This document shows positions 27,296 through 35,268 of a DNA stretch of 64,000 nt, one piece after another. This stretch comes from Halomonas campaniensis (GTDB lineage: Bacteria > Pseudomonadota > Gammaproteobacteria > Pseudomonadales > Halomonadaceae), in NCBI RefSeq assembly GCF_014193375.1, contig NZ_JACHZF010000017.1:1-64000 (forward strand), in the 5' to 3' direction. The stretch's first letter is position 1. The number at the start of each line of letters is the position of its first letter. The translations under genes and the position numbers were made by a program. The notes below the pieces were generated by a model that worked only from the letters and a program-made list of their open reading frames with translations, was not told the origin of the DNA and did no database searches.

Positions 27296-27627
27296 CAGCG
27301 ACGCCCGATCAGCATGCCGACGACGACCCCCACGGCGGCGCCGATGCCGATGCTGGTCCAGGGGTTGTCGTGCACGTAGCGGTCGCAGGCATCGACCTGG
27401 TGTTCGACGGAGTCGCGGGCCTCGCCATAGAGGCGCTCACCGCGGGATTCCAGGCGGTCGCGGGTCTCCTTGAGGCGCTTCTCGGCGCGGTCGCGCAGCT
27501 CCTTGATGTTGCTGCGGGAGTCGTCCGCGGTGGCGTTGACCAGCTCCTCGATGGTCTGGGTCAGGTGGTGCAGGTCTTCCTTGAGCTGCTGGGTGGATTC
27601 GTGGGTATGCGGGGCACGGTTTGCCAT
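27295..27627 (-). CDS. YqjD/ElaB-type DUF883 membrane-anchored protein
   Basis: A 110-residue protein with a long polar helical region (about 10-85, heptad-like LKEDLHHLTQTIEELVN) and a C-terminal glycine-zipper anchor, NPWTSIGIGAAVGVVVGMLIGRR. This is the diagnostic layout of DUF883 proteins such as E. coli YqjD, ElaB and YgaM, which tether ribosomes to the inner membrane in stationary phase. It is the first gene of the three-gene operon. Confidence 0.88.
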   Translation of the reverse strand: MANRAPHTHESTQQLKEDLHHLTQTIEELVNATADDSRSNIKELRDRAEKRLKETRDRLESRGERLYGEARDSVEHQVDACDRYVHDNPWTSIGIGAAVGVVVGMLIGRR

Positions 27628-27734
27628 CGGGGTCTTCCTCTGACGGTGAATGACAGCCTCAGCATAGCAGCCGGGGCCACCCTTGGCAGCGGGGACACCG
27701 ACCCGCCGCCGGGGGCTTGATCCCGGTCAGGGCG

Positions 27735-28775
27735 TCAGCGGGTCATGCGGCCGCCCGAGAACAGCGGGTTGAGGCTGAACCCCAGGCTCAGGCGATGGTT
27801 GCGGTGGTCGTAGTCGATCATGCTCTCGCCATAGCCGTAGTAGTACTGCACGTGGGCGCGGATATTGCTGTCGAAGATCGGCCAGGAGTAGTCGACCTGG
27901 GTGCCCATGTTGCCGGCGCTGGGGTTGCCGCGCCACAGCAGGCTCAGCTCGTTGTCGCCGAAGCGCCGCGCCAGGGTGACGTCGCCGTAGCCCATGTAGC
28001 GCTCGATGTCGGGGTTGTCGTCCTCGCTCTCCGATTCCGGGATCCGCCAGTGGGGGGCCAGGCTGAAGGCCCAGTCGCCGCGCTGGAAGATGCTCTCCAG
28101 GTAGACGCGGTTCCAGCTGCGCGACAGCGGGTCCGAGCGGCCGTTGGAGAGATGGTTCACCGCCAGGCGGTTGCGGATGTTGGTCCAGCCCAGCACGCGC
28201 CAGGCGTTGTCGAAGCTGAGGAAGATCTCCGGCTCGTAGTTGGTCTCGCGGAAGGGCGACGAGGAGTCGCTGTTGTAGGCCTGCCACCAGCTGCGCTGGG
28301 TGTAGGCGAAGTAGAGGTCCCCGGTGTCGCCGAACAGCCCCTCGGCCAGGTTGACCTTGGCGCTGAACTGGAACTTCACCTCGACGTCGTCGGGTCCCTT
28401 TTCTGCCGAGATGTCCCGGAAGGCCTCCCGGTTGGGGCTCGCCGTGTAGCTGGCCGGGAAGAGGTAGTTGCGCCGGTAGGTGGTGATGGCGAAGGGATTT
28501 CGATCGGACTCCCGCTCCAGCTGGCGGCGCTCCACGGCCTCGATGGCGGCGACCTCGTCCGGGGGCAGCTCGCCCGAGCCGGCCGGTGCCTCGCCCTCGG
28601 GCAGGGTGTCGAGTTGACGCTGCAGCGCCTCGAGCTCCGCGTTGAGGGCCTGCATGCGCGCCTCCAGGGCCGCCCGCTCGGCCGCGGCCGCCTCGTCGGC
28701 CTGCGCCGAGGCGCCGTGGCTCAGCAGGGCCAGGGCGGCCCCGGCGAGGGCGAAGGTTCGAATCGACGAGGTCAT
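27735..28775 (-). CDS. pldA: Outer membrane phospholipase A (OmpLA)
   Basis: A calcium-dependent phospholipase A1/A2 of the outer membrane that hydrolyses misplaced phospholipids. The 346-residue protein has a signal peptide (about 1-25, ending ASA-QA) and an unusually long N-terminal coiled-coil-like segment (about 28-60, EAAAAERAALEARMQALNAE) before the 12-strand barrel. The catalytic set matches E. coli exactly in spacing: H208 and S210 in NHLSNGRSDP and N222 in SRSWN. It diverges from the MscK-like gene. The extra N-terminal helix is the only departure from the standard form. Confidence 0.92.
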   Translation of the reverse strand: MTSSIRTFALAGAALALLSHGASAQADEAAAAERAALEARMQALNAELEALQRQLDTLPEGEAPAGSGELPPDEVAAIEAVERRQLERESDRNPFAITTYRRNYLFPASYTASPNREAFRDISAEKGPDDVEVKFQFSAKVNLAEGLFGDTGDLYFAYTQRSWWQAYNSDSSSPFRETNYEPEIFLSFDNAWRVLGWTNIRNRLAVNHLSNGRSDPLSRSWNRVYLESIFQRGDWAFSLAPHWRIPESESEDDNPDIERYMGYGDVTLARRFGDNELSLLWRGNPSAGNMGTQVDYSWPIFDSNIRAHVQYYYGYGESMIDYDHRNHRLSLGFSLNPLFSGGRMTR

Positions 28776-28834
28776 GGCGGTGTCCCGGGGAATGCATGGA
28801 TGGAGTCCGCCGTTCTACCACGCCGGTGGGGCAA

Positions 28835-28850
28835 GTCAACTCCCGTTGAC
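28835..28850. promoter_or_regulatory. Perfect palindrome GTCAAC-TCCC-GTTGAC between pldA and mscK
   Basis: Six-base arms around TCCC lie midway in the 162-base divergent gap. It could be an operator for either gene; no regulator is implicated by context. Confidence 0.35.
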
Positions 28851-28937
28851 GATACTGGCTTGCCGCAATTGCCTTGCCGGCGCGGGACGCCGAGAATCGG
28901 CAGGGTGGACAAGGTTCCCAGGAGATCGAGGACGCCA

Positions 28938-31900
28938 GTGAAGAGCATGTCGAAGGCGATGGCGCCGGGACGTCGGGCGGCGGGCGCGGCAAGGGGGAGG
29001 GTGGCCCCGGGGCTGCTGGTAATGCTGGTGCTGATGGTGGCGCTGGCCGGCACCGCCTGGGCCCAGGCTGAGCTGCCCGAGCGTCCGGCGGTGGAGGAGC
29101 GGCTCGCCGACCTCCAGCCGGAGGAGGGCGAGAGCCCCGGGCGTGACCGGCAGCGTGACATCGAGGCCCTGGAAGCCACCCTGGCGGGGCTGGATGAGCT
29201 GGACCGGGTCGAGGAGCGCCTGGAGGCGCTGGAGGCACGCGTCGAGCAGGCGCCTGCGGAGCTGCTGCGCCTGGAGCGGGAGCTGCTGGCCGAGGAGGAG
29301 GCGGCCATGGACCTGTCGGCCACCGACCTGGATGACCTGCCGCTGGACGAGCTCGAGCAGCGCCAGCAGGAGTCGGTGATCGAGCTGCAGCGGCTGCAGG
29401 ATCGCCTGGCCGAGGTCAATGCCCAGCTGCTCTCCGCCCAGACCCTGCCCGAGCGGGCCCAGCAGGCCATCTCCGAGGCGATGCAGGCCGTGGAGCGCTC
29501 CCGGCGACAGCTGGACGAGCTGGACGGCAGCGGGCTCGCCGAGGATGCCCCGCGGCTCTGGCAGCGTCGCGTCGAGCGGCGCCTGGCCGAGGTGACCCTG
29601 CTGTTTCACCAGCGGGAACTGAGCACCAACACGCGCCTGCGCGAGCTGGACCAGCAGCGTCGCGACCTGATGACCCAGCAGATCACCCGCCAGGAGTCGG
29701 AACTCTCGCTGCTGCAGAACGTCATCGAGCGCAAGCGCCGCGTGGCCTCGGAGCAGGCCATCGCCGATGCCGCCCGGGACGACCCGCTGCTCGAGGCGGG
29801 GCACCCGGTCCTCGAGCGCGCCCAGCAGATCAACCGCGACCTCAGCCTGGAGCTGCTGCGGGCCAACGACCGCAGCAACGCCCTGGTGCGCGAGAGCCTC
29901 ACGGTGCGCAGCCAGCTCGACCACGTTCGCCAGCTGCAGCGCAGCCTCAACGAGCAGATCGAGGCGATTCGCGGCAGCATCCTGCTGTCGCGGATCCTGC
30001 GCGAGCAGCGCCGCTCGCTGCCCCAGGTGGCCCCGCGCCGCGACCTGCAGGACGAGATTGCCGACCTGCGCCTGCGCCAGTTCGACCTGGTGCGCCAGCG
30101 CGATCAGCTGCGCCAGGGCGAACGCCTGGCCAGCCAGCGCCTGGAGGAGGCCGGGGTCGAGGTGAGCGAGGCGCTGGTCGACTCCCTGCAGCGCCTCTAC
30201 CAGTCCCGCCGCGAGCTGGTGGACCGCCTGGAGCAGACCTACGGCAGCCTGCTGAGCTCGGCCATCGAGCTGCAGCTCAACCAGCAGCAGCTGCTCGAGA
30301 CCTCCCGGGAGCTGCGTGCCACCATCGACGAGCAGCTCTTCTGGGTCGCTAACACCCGCCCGCTGGACCTGGCCTGGATGCGCCAGCTGCCCGCCAACCT
30401 GGTGCTCGAGTGGCAGGAGGGCGAGTGGCGGCAGGTGCTGCCGGTGCACTGGCGTCCGCCCACCGCCGGCGCCCTGGTCGGGGTGCCGCTGCTGCTGGCG
30501 GCGGCCGTGCTGCTGTGGAGCCGGCGGCGCATCAAGGCGCGCCTGGCGGAGCTGCACGAGCAGATCGGCCGGCTGCGCAGCGATACCCAGCTGCACACGC
30601 CCCGGGCGGTGCTGTTCAACGCCCTGCTGGCGCTGCCCGGGCCCCTGGCCCTGGCGGCCATCGGTAGTGCCCTGCTGGCCGGCGGCGAGGGCATCGCCCA
30701 TGGCCTGGGGCTGGCCGCCCTGCAGCTCTCGCTGGCCTGGGTGGTGGTCGCCTGGGGGCGTCGCCTGCTGGTGTCGGACGGCGTGGCCACCAAGCACTTC
30801 TACTGGCCGGCGGGCTACGCCGCCCGGCTGCGCTGGCTGCTCGGCTGGCTGGGGATGGCCCTGGTGCCGGTGCTGCTGATCGCTACCCTGGCACGGGACA
30901 CCGACTTCGGCCTCAACCACCGTCCGTTGGCCCTGGGGCTGCTGGTGTCGGGGCTGCTGACCATGAGCTTCCTGCTCGCCCGGCTGATCCTGGCCCATGC
31001 CCCCTTCTTCGGGGTGAAGCTGTTGCGGCTGGTGCTGGGGCTGGCCATGGCCGCGGTGCCGCTGGTGCTGATCGGCCTGATCGTCGCCGGCTACGAGTAC
31101 ACGGCGCTGAGTCTGGTGGGGCGCTTTGCGATCACCCTGTACCTGCTGGGGCTGTGGATCCTTGTGGAGGCCGCCGTGGTGCGGGGCCTGGCGGTGGCGG
31201 CACGCCGCCTGGCCTTCAAGCGGGCACTGGCGCGGCGCCGGGCCCATGCCCAGGAGGGGGCCGACGGGGGGCTGGAAGTGGTCGAGGAGCCGCCGCTGGA
31301 CATGGAGAAGATCAACCAGCAGTCGCTGCGCCTCTCCAAGCTGATCCTGCTGATCGGCTTCGTGTTCCTGCTCTACCTGGTGTGGGCCGACCTGCTGACG
31401 GTGCTGGGCTACCTGGAGCAGGTGGCGATCTGGGAGACCGACGAGGCCGAGGGCGCCGACCTGGTCGGCGGCACCCTGTCGGTGGCCGACATCTTCACCG
31501 CGCTGCTGATCGTCGGGCTGACACTGATGATGGCGCGCAACCTGCCGGGGCTGCTCGAGGTGATGGTGCTGTCGCGCCTGGAGCTCAAGCAGGGCAGCGC
31601 CTACGCCATCACCTCGCTGCTCTCCTACACCATCATCGGTACCGGCCTGGTCGCCTCGCTGGGCACCCTCGGCGTCTCCTGGGACAAGCTGCAGTGGCTG
31701 GTGGCCGCGCTGGGCGTGGGCCTCGGCTTCGGCCTGCAGGCGATCTTCGCCAACTTCGTCTCGGGGCTGATCATCCTCTTCGAGCGGCCGGTGCGGATCG
31801 GCGATACGGTCACGCTGGGCAACCTGACCGGCACGGTGAGCAAGATCCGCATCCGCGCCACCACGGTGACCGACTTCGATCGCAAGGAGATCATCATCCC

Positions 31901-32396
31901 CAACCAGACCTTCATTACCGACCAGCTGATCAACTGGTCGCTGTCGGACACCGTCACCCGGGTGGTGCTGACCTACGGCGTCGCCTACGGGTCGGACCAC
32001 CGCCTGGTGCACCGCCTGCTGCGCCAGGCCGCCGACGAGAACGAGCGGGTGCTGGCCGACCCCGAGCCCCAGGTGTTCTTCATGGACTACGGCGAGAGCA
32101 CGCTCAACTTCGAGCTGCGCATCTTCGTCAACTCGCTGGGGGATCGGCTCTTCGCCACCGACGAGGTCAACTGCCGGGTCGGCGAGCTGTTCGCCGACCA
32201 CGGGGTCGATATCGCCTTCAACCAGCTCGACGTCTGGCTGCATCGCGCCGGCGGGGCGTCACAGCGGGTCCAGCAGGTGCTCCCCGCCGGCGAGCCCGCG
32301 CCGGCCCACCCGCCTCCCGGCGCCCACGGCGACCCGGGGGAGGTCGATCTTGACGGCGGGGGAGACGGCGGTGGCGGAGGAGACGGCGGACGCTGA
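28938..32396 (+). CDS. MscK/MscM-type mechanosensitive channel (KefA family)
   Basis: A large channel of about 1152 residues that releases ions when membrane tension rises. Its order is signal peptide (to about residue 37, TAWAQA), a long periplasmic coiled-coil domain (about 50-470, Leu/Arg/Gln/Glu-rich), about eleven membrane helices, then the MscS core from GVSWDKLQWLVAALGVGLGF. The pore helix is AIFANFVSGLIILFERPVRI, and the cytoplasmic vestibule contains the FDRKEIIIPNQTF stretch. The GTG at 28938, five bases after GAGGA, is preferred; ATGs at 28947 and 28959 are alternatives. The last 20 residues form an unusual Gly/Asp-rich tail. Osmotic-shock protection suits a halophile. Confidence 0.9.
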   Translation: MKSMSKAMAPGRRAAGAARGRVAPGLLVMLVLMVALAGTAWAQAELPERPAVEERLADLQPEEGESPGRDRQRDIEALEATLAGLDELDRVEERLEALEARVEQAPAELLRLERELLAEEEAAMDLSATDLDDLPLDELEQRQQESVIELQRLQDRLAEVNAQLLSAQTLPERAQQAISEAMQAVERSRRQLDELDGSGLAEDAPRLWQRRVERRLAEVTLLFHQRELSTNTRLRELDQQRRDLMTQQITRQESELSLLQNVIERKRRVASEQAIADAARDDPLLEAGHPVLERAQQINRDLSLELLRANDRSNALVRESLTVRSQLDHVRQLQRSLNEQIEAIRGSILLSRILREQRRSLPQVAPRRDLQDEIADLRLRQFDLVRQRDQLRQGERLASQRLEEAGVEVSEALVDSLQRLYQSRRELVDRLEQTYGSLLSSAIELQLNQQQLLETSRELRATIDEQLFWVANTRPLDLAWMRQLPANLVLEWQEGEWRQVLPVHWRPPTAGALVGVPLLLAAAVLLWSRRRIKARLAELHEQIGRLRSDTQLHTPRAVLFNALLALPGPLALAAIGSALLAGGEGIAHGLGLAALQLSLAWVVVAWGRRLLVSDGVATKHFYWPAGYAARLRWLLGWLGMALVPVLLIATLARDTDFGLNHRPLALGLLVSGLLTMSFLLARLILAHAPFFGVKLLRLVLGLAMAAVPLVLIGLIVAGYEYTALSLVGRFAITLYLLGLWILVEAAVVRGLAVAARRLAFKRALARRRAHAQEGADGGLEVVEEPPLDMEKINQQSLRLSKLILLIGFVFLLYLVWADLLTVLGYLEQVAIWETDEAEGADLVGGTLSVADIFTALLIVGLTLMMARNLPGLLEVMVLSRLELKQGSAYAITSLLSYTIIGTGLVASLGTLGVSWDKLQWLVAALGVGLGFGLQAIFANFVSGLIILFERPVRIGDTVTLGNLTGTVSKIRIRATTVTDFDRKEIIIPNQTFITDQLINWSLSDTVTRVVLTYGVAYGSDHRLVHRLLRQAADENERVLADPEPQVFFMDYGESTLNFELRIFVNSLGDRLFATDEVNCRVGELFADHGVDIAFNQLDVWLHRAGGASQRVQQVLPAGEPAPAHPPPGAHGDPGEVDLDGGGDGGGGGDGGR

Positions 32397-32402
32397 GTCC
32401 CG

Positions 32403-33179
32403 TCAGGCCGGCGACGGCTCGCGCACGGCGTGGAGCAGGAATTCGTGGTTGCCGTCGCCGCCGAGCAGCGGGCTCTCCTGCCAGTGGCGGATGGCGAGGC
32501 CTACTGCGGCGCAGCCGTCGCGGATCTTCGCTTCCACCTCCCGGTAGCGGGCGGGATCGGTCACCAGGCCGCGGTCGTTGACGCCGCCCGGGCCGACCTC
32601 GAACTGCGGCTTGACCAGGCTGGCAAGCTCACCTCCTGCGGGCAGCAGGGCGGCGATCTCCGGCAGGATCAGCGTCTGCGAGATGAAGGAGACGTCCATC
32701 ACCACCAGCTCCGGCCCCGTGGCGCCCTGGGCCGCGAAGGCCGCCCCCAGGCGGGGATCGCCGGCCATGGCCCGGGCGTTGAGCCCCTCCAGGCAGGTCA
32801 CCCGGGGATCCTCGCGCAGCCCCGGGTCCAGCTGGTCGTGGCCCACCTCCACGCCGATCACGTGGCGCGCCCCGTGGGCCAGGGCACAGTCGGTGAAGCC
32901 GCCGGTGGACTGACCCACGTCGAGCACCAGCCGACCCGCCAGGTCGAGCCCCAGGGCCGCAATCAGCGCCTCCAGCTTGAGCCCCGCGCGGGAGACATAG
33001 CGCTCCTCGGGGTCCGCTTCCACCGTCAGCCGCGTATCGTCGGCCAGCTTCTCGCCGGGCTTGGTCAGTACCCGGCCGCCCTCGGCCAGGGTAACTCGCC
33101 CATGACGAATCAGCCGCTGGGCGCGGGTGCGGGAGCGGGCCAGGCCCAGGGTCACCAGCAGCTGGTCGAGACGCGGCAT
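32403..33179 (-). CDS. tlyA: TlyA-family rRNA (cytidine-2'-O)-methyltransferase
   Basis: A 258-residue protein with an N-terminal S4 RNA-binding domain (about 1-60, MPRLDQLLVTLGLARSRTRA) and a FtsJ-like Rossmann methyltransferase domain. The SAM motif is LDVGQSTGGFTDC near 85. The K-D-K-E tetrad is represented by the lysine in AGLKLEA, Asp in VMDVSF and Lys in LVKPQFEVG. Mycobacterial TlyA 2'-O-methylates 16S and 23S rRNA and governs capreomycin sensitivity. It begins 6 bases after the stop of the 678-residue gene, so it is the third gene of that operon. Confidence 0.9.
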   Translation of the reverse strand: MPRLDQLLVTLGLARSRTRAQRLIRHGRVTLAEGGRVLTKPGEKLADDTRLTVEADPEERYVSRAGLKLEALIAALGLDLAGRLVLDVGQSTGGFTDCALAHGARHVIGVEVGHDQLDPGLREDPRVTCLEGLNARAMAGDPRLGAAFAAQGATGPELVVMDVSFISQTLILPEIAALLPAGGELASLVKPQFEVGPGGVNDRGLVTDPARYREVEAKIRDGCAAVGLAIRHWQESPLLGGDGNHEFLLHAVREPSPA

Positions 33180-33185
33180 CTTCCC

Positions 33186-35222
33186 CTAGGGTCCCTCGTC
33201 GGCCTGCAGGTCGGTGGGCGGGATGCGGTCGGCACCCCAGCTGCGGTGGATATGGCCGATCACCCGGTCGAGCTCCTCCTGGGTGATCTCGGCCAGCTCG
33301 CCGCGCTCCAGCGGGTCGTAGTGGAAGATGTAGAGGCGCGAGGCGAACTGCTCGAAGGGCAGCGAGGCCTCGCCGAAGCGCTCGCCGTGGCCGGCGGTGC
33401 TCACCTTGATCCCGTCGCCCCAGTCCTGGCCGCTGTCGTTGTTGGGGTTGAAGAAGTAGACCCGCATCACGTCGGAGGGGTCCAGGGAGACCCGCAGCAC
33501 GGTGATGGCGTGCCAGCCGATGAAGCGTGCGGCGCTGTCGGTGACGGCGATACCCGCCGGCTGGGGATGGATCAGCGGCTGGTTGCCGTTGTAGTAGGGG
33601 TGGTAGCTGGCATAGAAGTGGCGCAGGAAGGTATCCAGCTCATGGAGCTGGCCGCTGGCCACGTCGACGTTGATGCGAAAGCCGCGCCCGGACCACCAGC
33701 CGTGGAACTCCGGGTTGACCCAGCGGTGGGGGTCCCCCTCGCGGCCGATGCAGCGCCGCCCCATCTCGGCGTAGATGCGGTCCAGATGGGGCACCACGAT
33801 CAGCGATACCGGGTCGAGGTCCATGGGCAGGCTCTGGGCCACCCCCGAGAGGCTGGCCATGGAGGAGATCGGCTGGCCCTCGAAGTGCATGATGATCTCG
33901 TCGTCACGGGCCGCCCAGGCCACCATCTGCAGCAGGTAGTCCGGGTCGTTGTAGGCCCACATGGAGAGCGCCCGGGCCGACTGGCAGGTGGGGTTGTTGC
34001 CCTGGCCCACGCCCAGCGGCTGGCCGAGCATGCACAGTACCCCCTCCAGCAGGCGGGCCCGCGGCGAGATCGCCTCGCCGAAGGCCAGGTTCAACCGCGC
34101 CTGGGACCACTCGGAGAGCGTCAGCCCCAGTTGGCGCCACATGGCCGGTGCCACCGGGGGCTGGTAGAGGATGCCGCGCTCCAGCATCAGCGCCAGGCCG
34201 TAGACGGCCTGGGGAGTGGCCGGATGCACGCCGCCGCGGATCAGCGCCGAGACCAGCTCGCGGTAGCAGAGCAGGCAGTCGCGGCCGGTGGAGGAGAGGC
34301 CCAGCGCCTCGGCCAGCAGGTGGTCGCCGTGGTCGAGCAGGTGGCGCAGCAGCACCGGGTGATAGGGCGAGACCAGGCCGGTGTCGTGCATCGCCCGGGC
34401 GAAGCCGGTGGCCTCGCCCTGCAGGGCGGCGGCGTCCATGCTGGAGAGCCGCTCGCGGTAGGGCTCGATGCCGGGGTCCTCGCGGCAGGCCCGGGTCGGG
34501 CCGAACAGCGAGCTGACCAGGCGGTCGGCCCCCTGGCCGCTGGCCCCCAGGTCGATCTCCGGGTTGGCCTGGCAGATCGCGATCTGGGTGATCATCGCCT
34601 TGACCGGCTCCACCTGGATGGGGCGCTGCTGGAGGATGCGCCAGATCTCGTCGATTAGGCGGTCGATGATGTGCTCGTAGCCGATGCGCTCGGCCAGGTG
34701 GCGGAACAGGTGACGGGGGATCTGCGCCAGGCGCCCCTGGGTCTCCCGCTCGGCCTCGCTGGGCGCGCCGAACAGCAGCCACAGGTTGATCGCCATCACC
34801 TGGGTCAGGTAGTGGTGCGCCTGCTCGGCCGAGACCATGGGGTGCAGGTACTCCCCCTTGGCCACGGCCAGCAGCCGCAGTTCGCTCAGCGCCTCGATCA
34901 CCACGGTGTTGGGGTCGGGGCTCTTGAGCGCATGGGTGGTCAGCGAGGGCACCAGGTACTGGGGCGTCTCCCAGTCGGAGCCGAGGAACACCCCGGCCTC
35001 CTCGAAGGCCCTGGCACGTTCCTCGATGGCGGCGGCGCCGCCCTCCTGGAGGAGCACCCGGCGGGCGGTATCCAGGACGCGGGGGAGCTTGCCGGGCTTG
35101 GCGAACTCCCGTGCGCTCGCCAGCAGGGCGATCGCCTCGTCCAGTTTCTGGCAGAGGCCGGCGAGCCTGTCGCTGGCCTCTGTCGTTGCACTGGTGTCTT
35201 GCGTCTGTCGGTGCGTGGTCAC
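33186..35222 (-). CDS. Uncharacterised 678-residue protein with a papain-like Gln/Cys-His-Asn signature
   Basis: I do not recognise a named family. The N-terminal 380 residues look mostly helical and soluble, with no signal peptide. From residue 400 a papain-like pattern appears. Q407-G-N-N-P-T-C413 has the oxyanion-Gln to catalytic-Cys spacing of papain (Gln19, Cys25). H571 in GWHAITVLRV is then followed by hydrophobic strands and N592 in VYFFNPNND, with WGDG at 601-604. Hydrolase or acyl-transferase activity on a peptide or amide is inferred. The GTG start at 35222 lies five bases after GGAG. It is 46 bases downstream of an ATP-grasp ligase gene on the same strand, the pairing expected for a make-and-cut or modify-and-trim peptide system. 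Confidence 0.6.
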   Translation of the reverse strand: MTTHRQTQDTSATTEASDRLAGLCQKLDEAIALLASAREFAKPGKLPRVLDTARRVLLQEGGAAAIEERARAFEEAGVFLGSDWETPQYLVPSLTTHALKSPDPNTVVIEALSELRLLAVAKGEYLHPMVSAEQAHHYLTQVMAINLWLLFGAPSEAERETQGRLAQIPRHLFRHLAERIGYEHIIDRLIDEIWRILQQRPIQVEPVKAMITQIAICQANPEIDLGASGQGADRLVSSLFGPTRACREDPGIEPYRERLSSMDAAALQGEATGFARAMHDTGLVSPYHPVLLRHLLDHGDHLLAEALGLSSTGRDCLLCYRELVSALIRGGVHPATPQAVYGLALMLERGILYQPPVAPAMWRQLGLTLSEWSQARLNLAFGEAISPRARLLEGVLCMLGQPLGVGQGNNPTCQSARALSMWAYNDPDYLLQMVAWAARDDEIIMHFEGQPISSMASLSGVAQSLPMDLDPVSLIVVPHLDRIYAEMGRRCIGREGDPHRWVNPEFHGWWSGRGFRINVDVASGQLHELDTFLRHFYASYHPYYNGNQPLIHPQPAGIAVTDSAARFIGWHAITVLRVSLDPSDVMRVYFFNPNNDSGQDWGDGIKVSTAGHGERFGEASLPFEQFASRLYIFHYDPLERGELAEITQEELDRVIGHIHRSWGADRIPPTDLQADEGP

Positions 35223-35238
35223 GCCGACTCCTTGTCGT

Positions 35239-35266
35239 CAGGCTGTCATTTTTTCCATGACGCCTG
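35239..35266 (-). promoter_or_regulatory. Intercistronic hairpin between ATP-grasp and papain-like genes
   Basis: On the minus strand CAGGCGTCAT pairs with ATGAC and GCCTG across one bulged base, with a GGAAAAA loop. No T run follows, so it may adjust message stability between the two genes rather than end transcription. Confidence 0.45.
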
Positions 35267-35268
35267 TA

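Noticed and set aside
27717-28937. 400-codon upstream extension of the MscK-like frame
   Set aside because: It runs antisense through the whole phospholipase A gene and has low-complexity composition; the signal peptide starts after 28938.
28836-32243. Very long antisense frame (over 1100 codons) opposite the MscK-like gene
   Set aside because: GC-rich codon bias in the real gene opens the opposite strand. The product is Gln/His/Gly-rich low complexity, while the sense frame has clear channel motifs.
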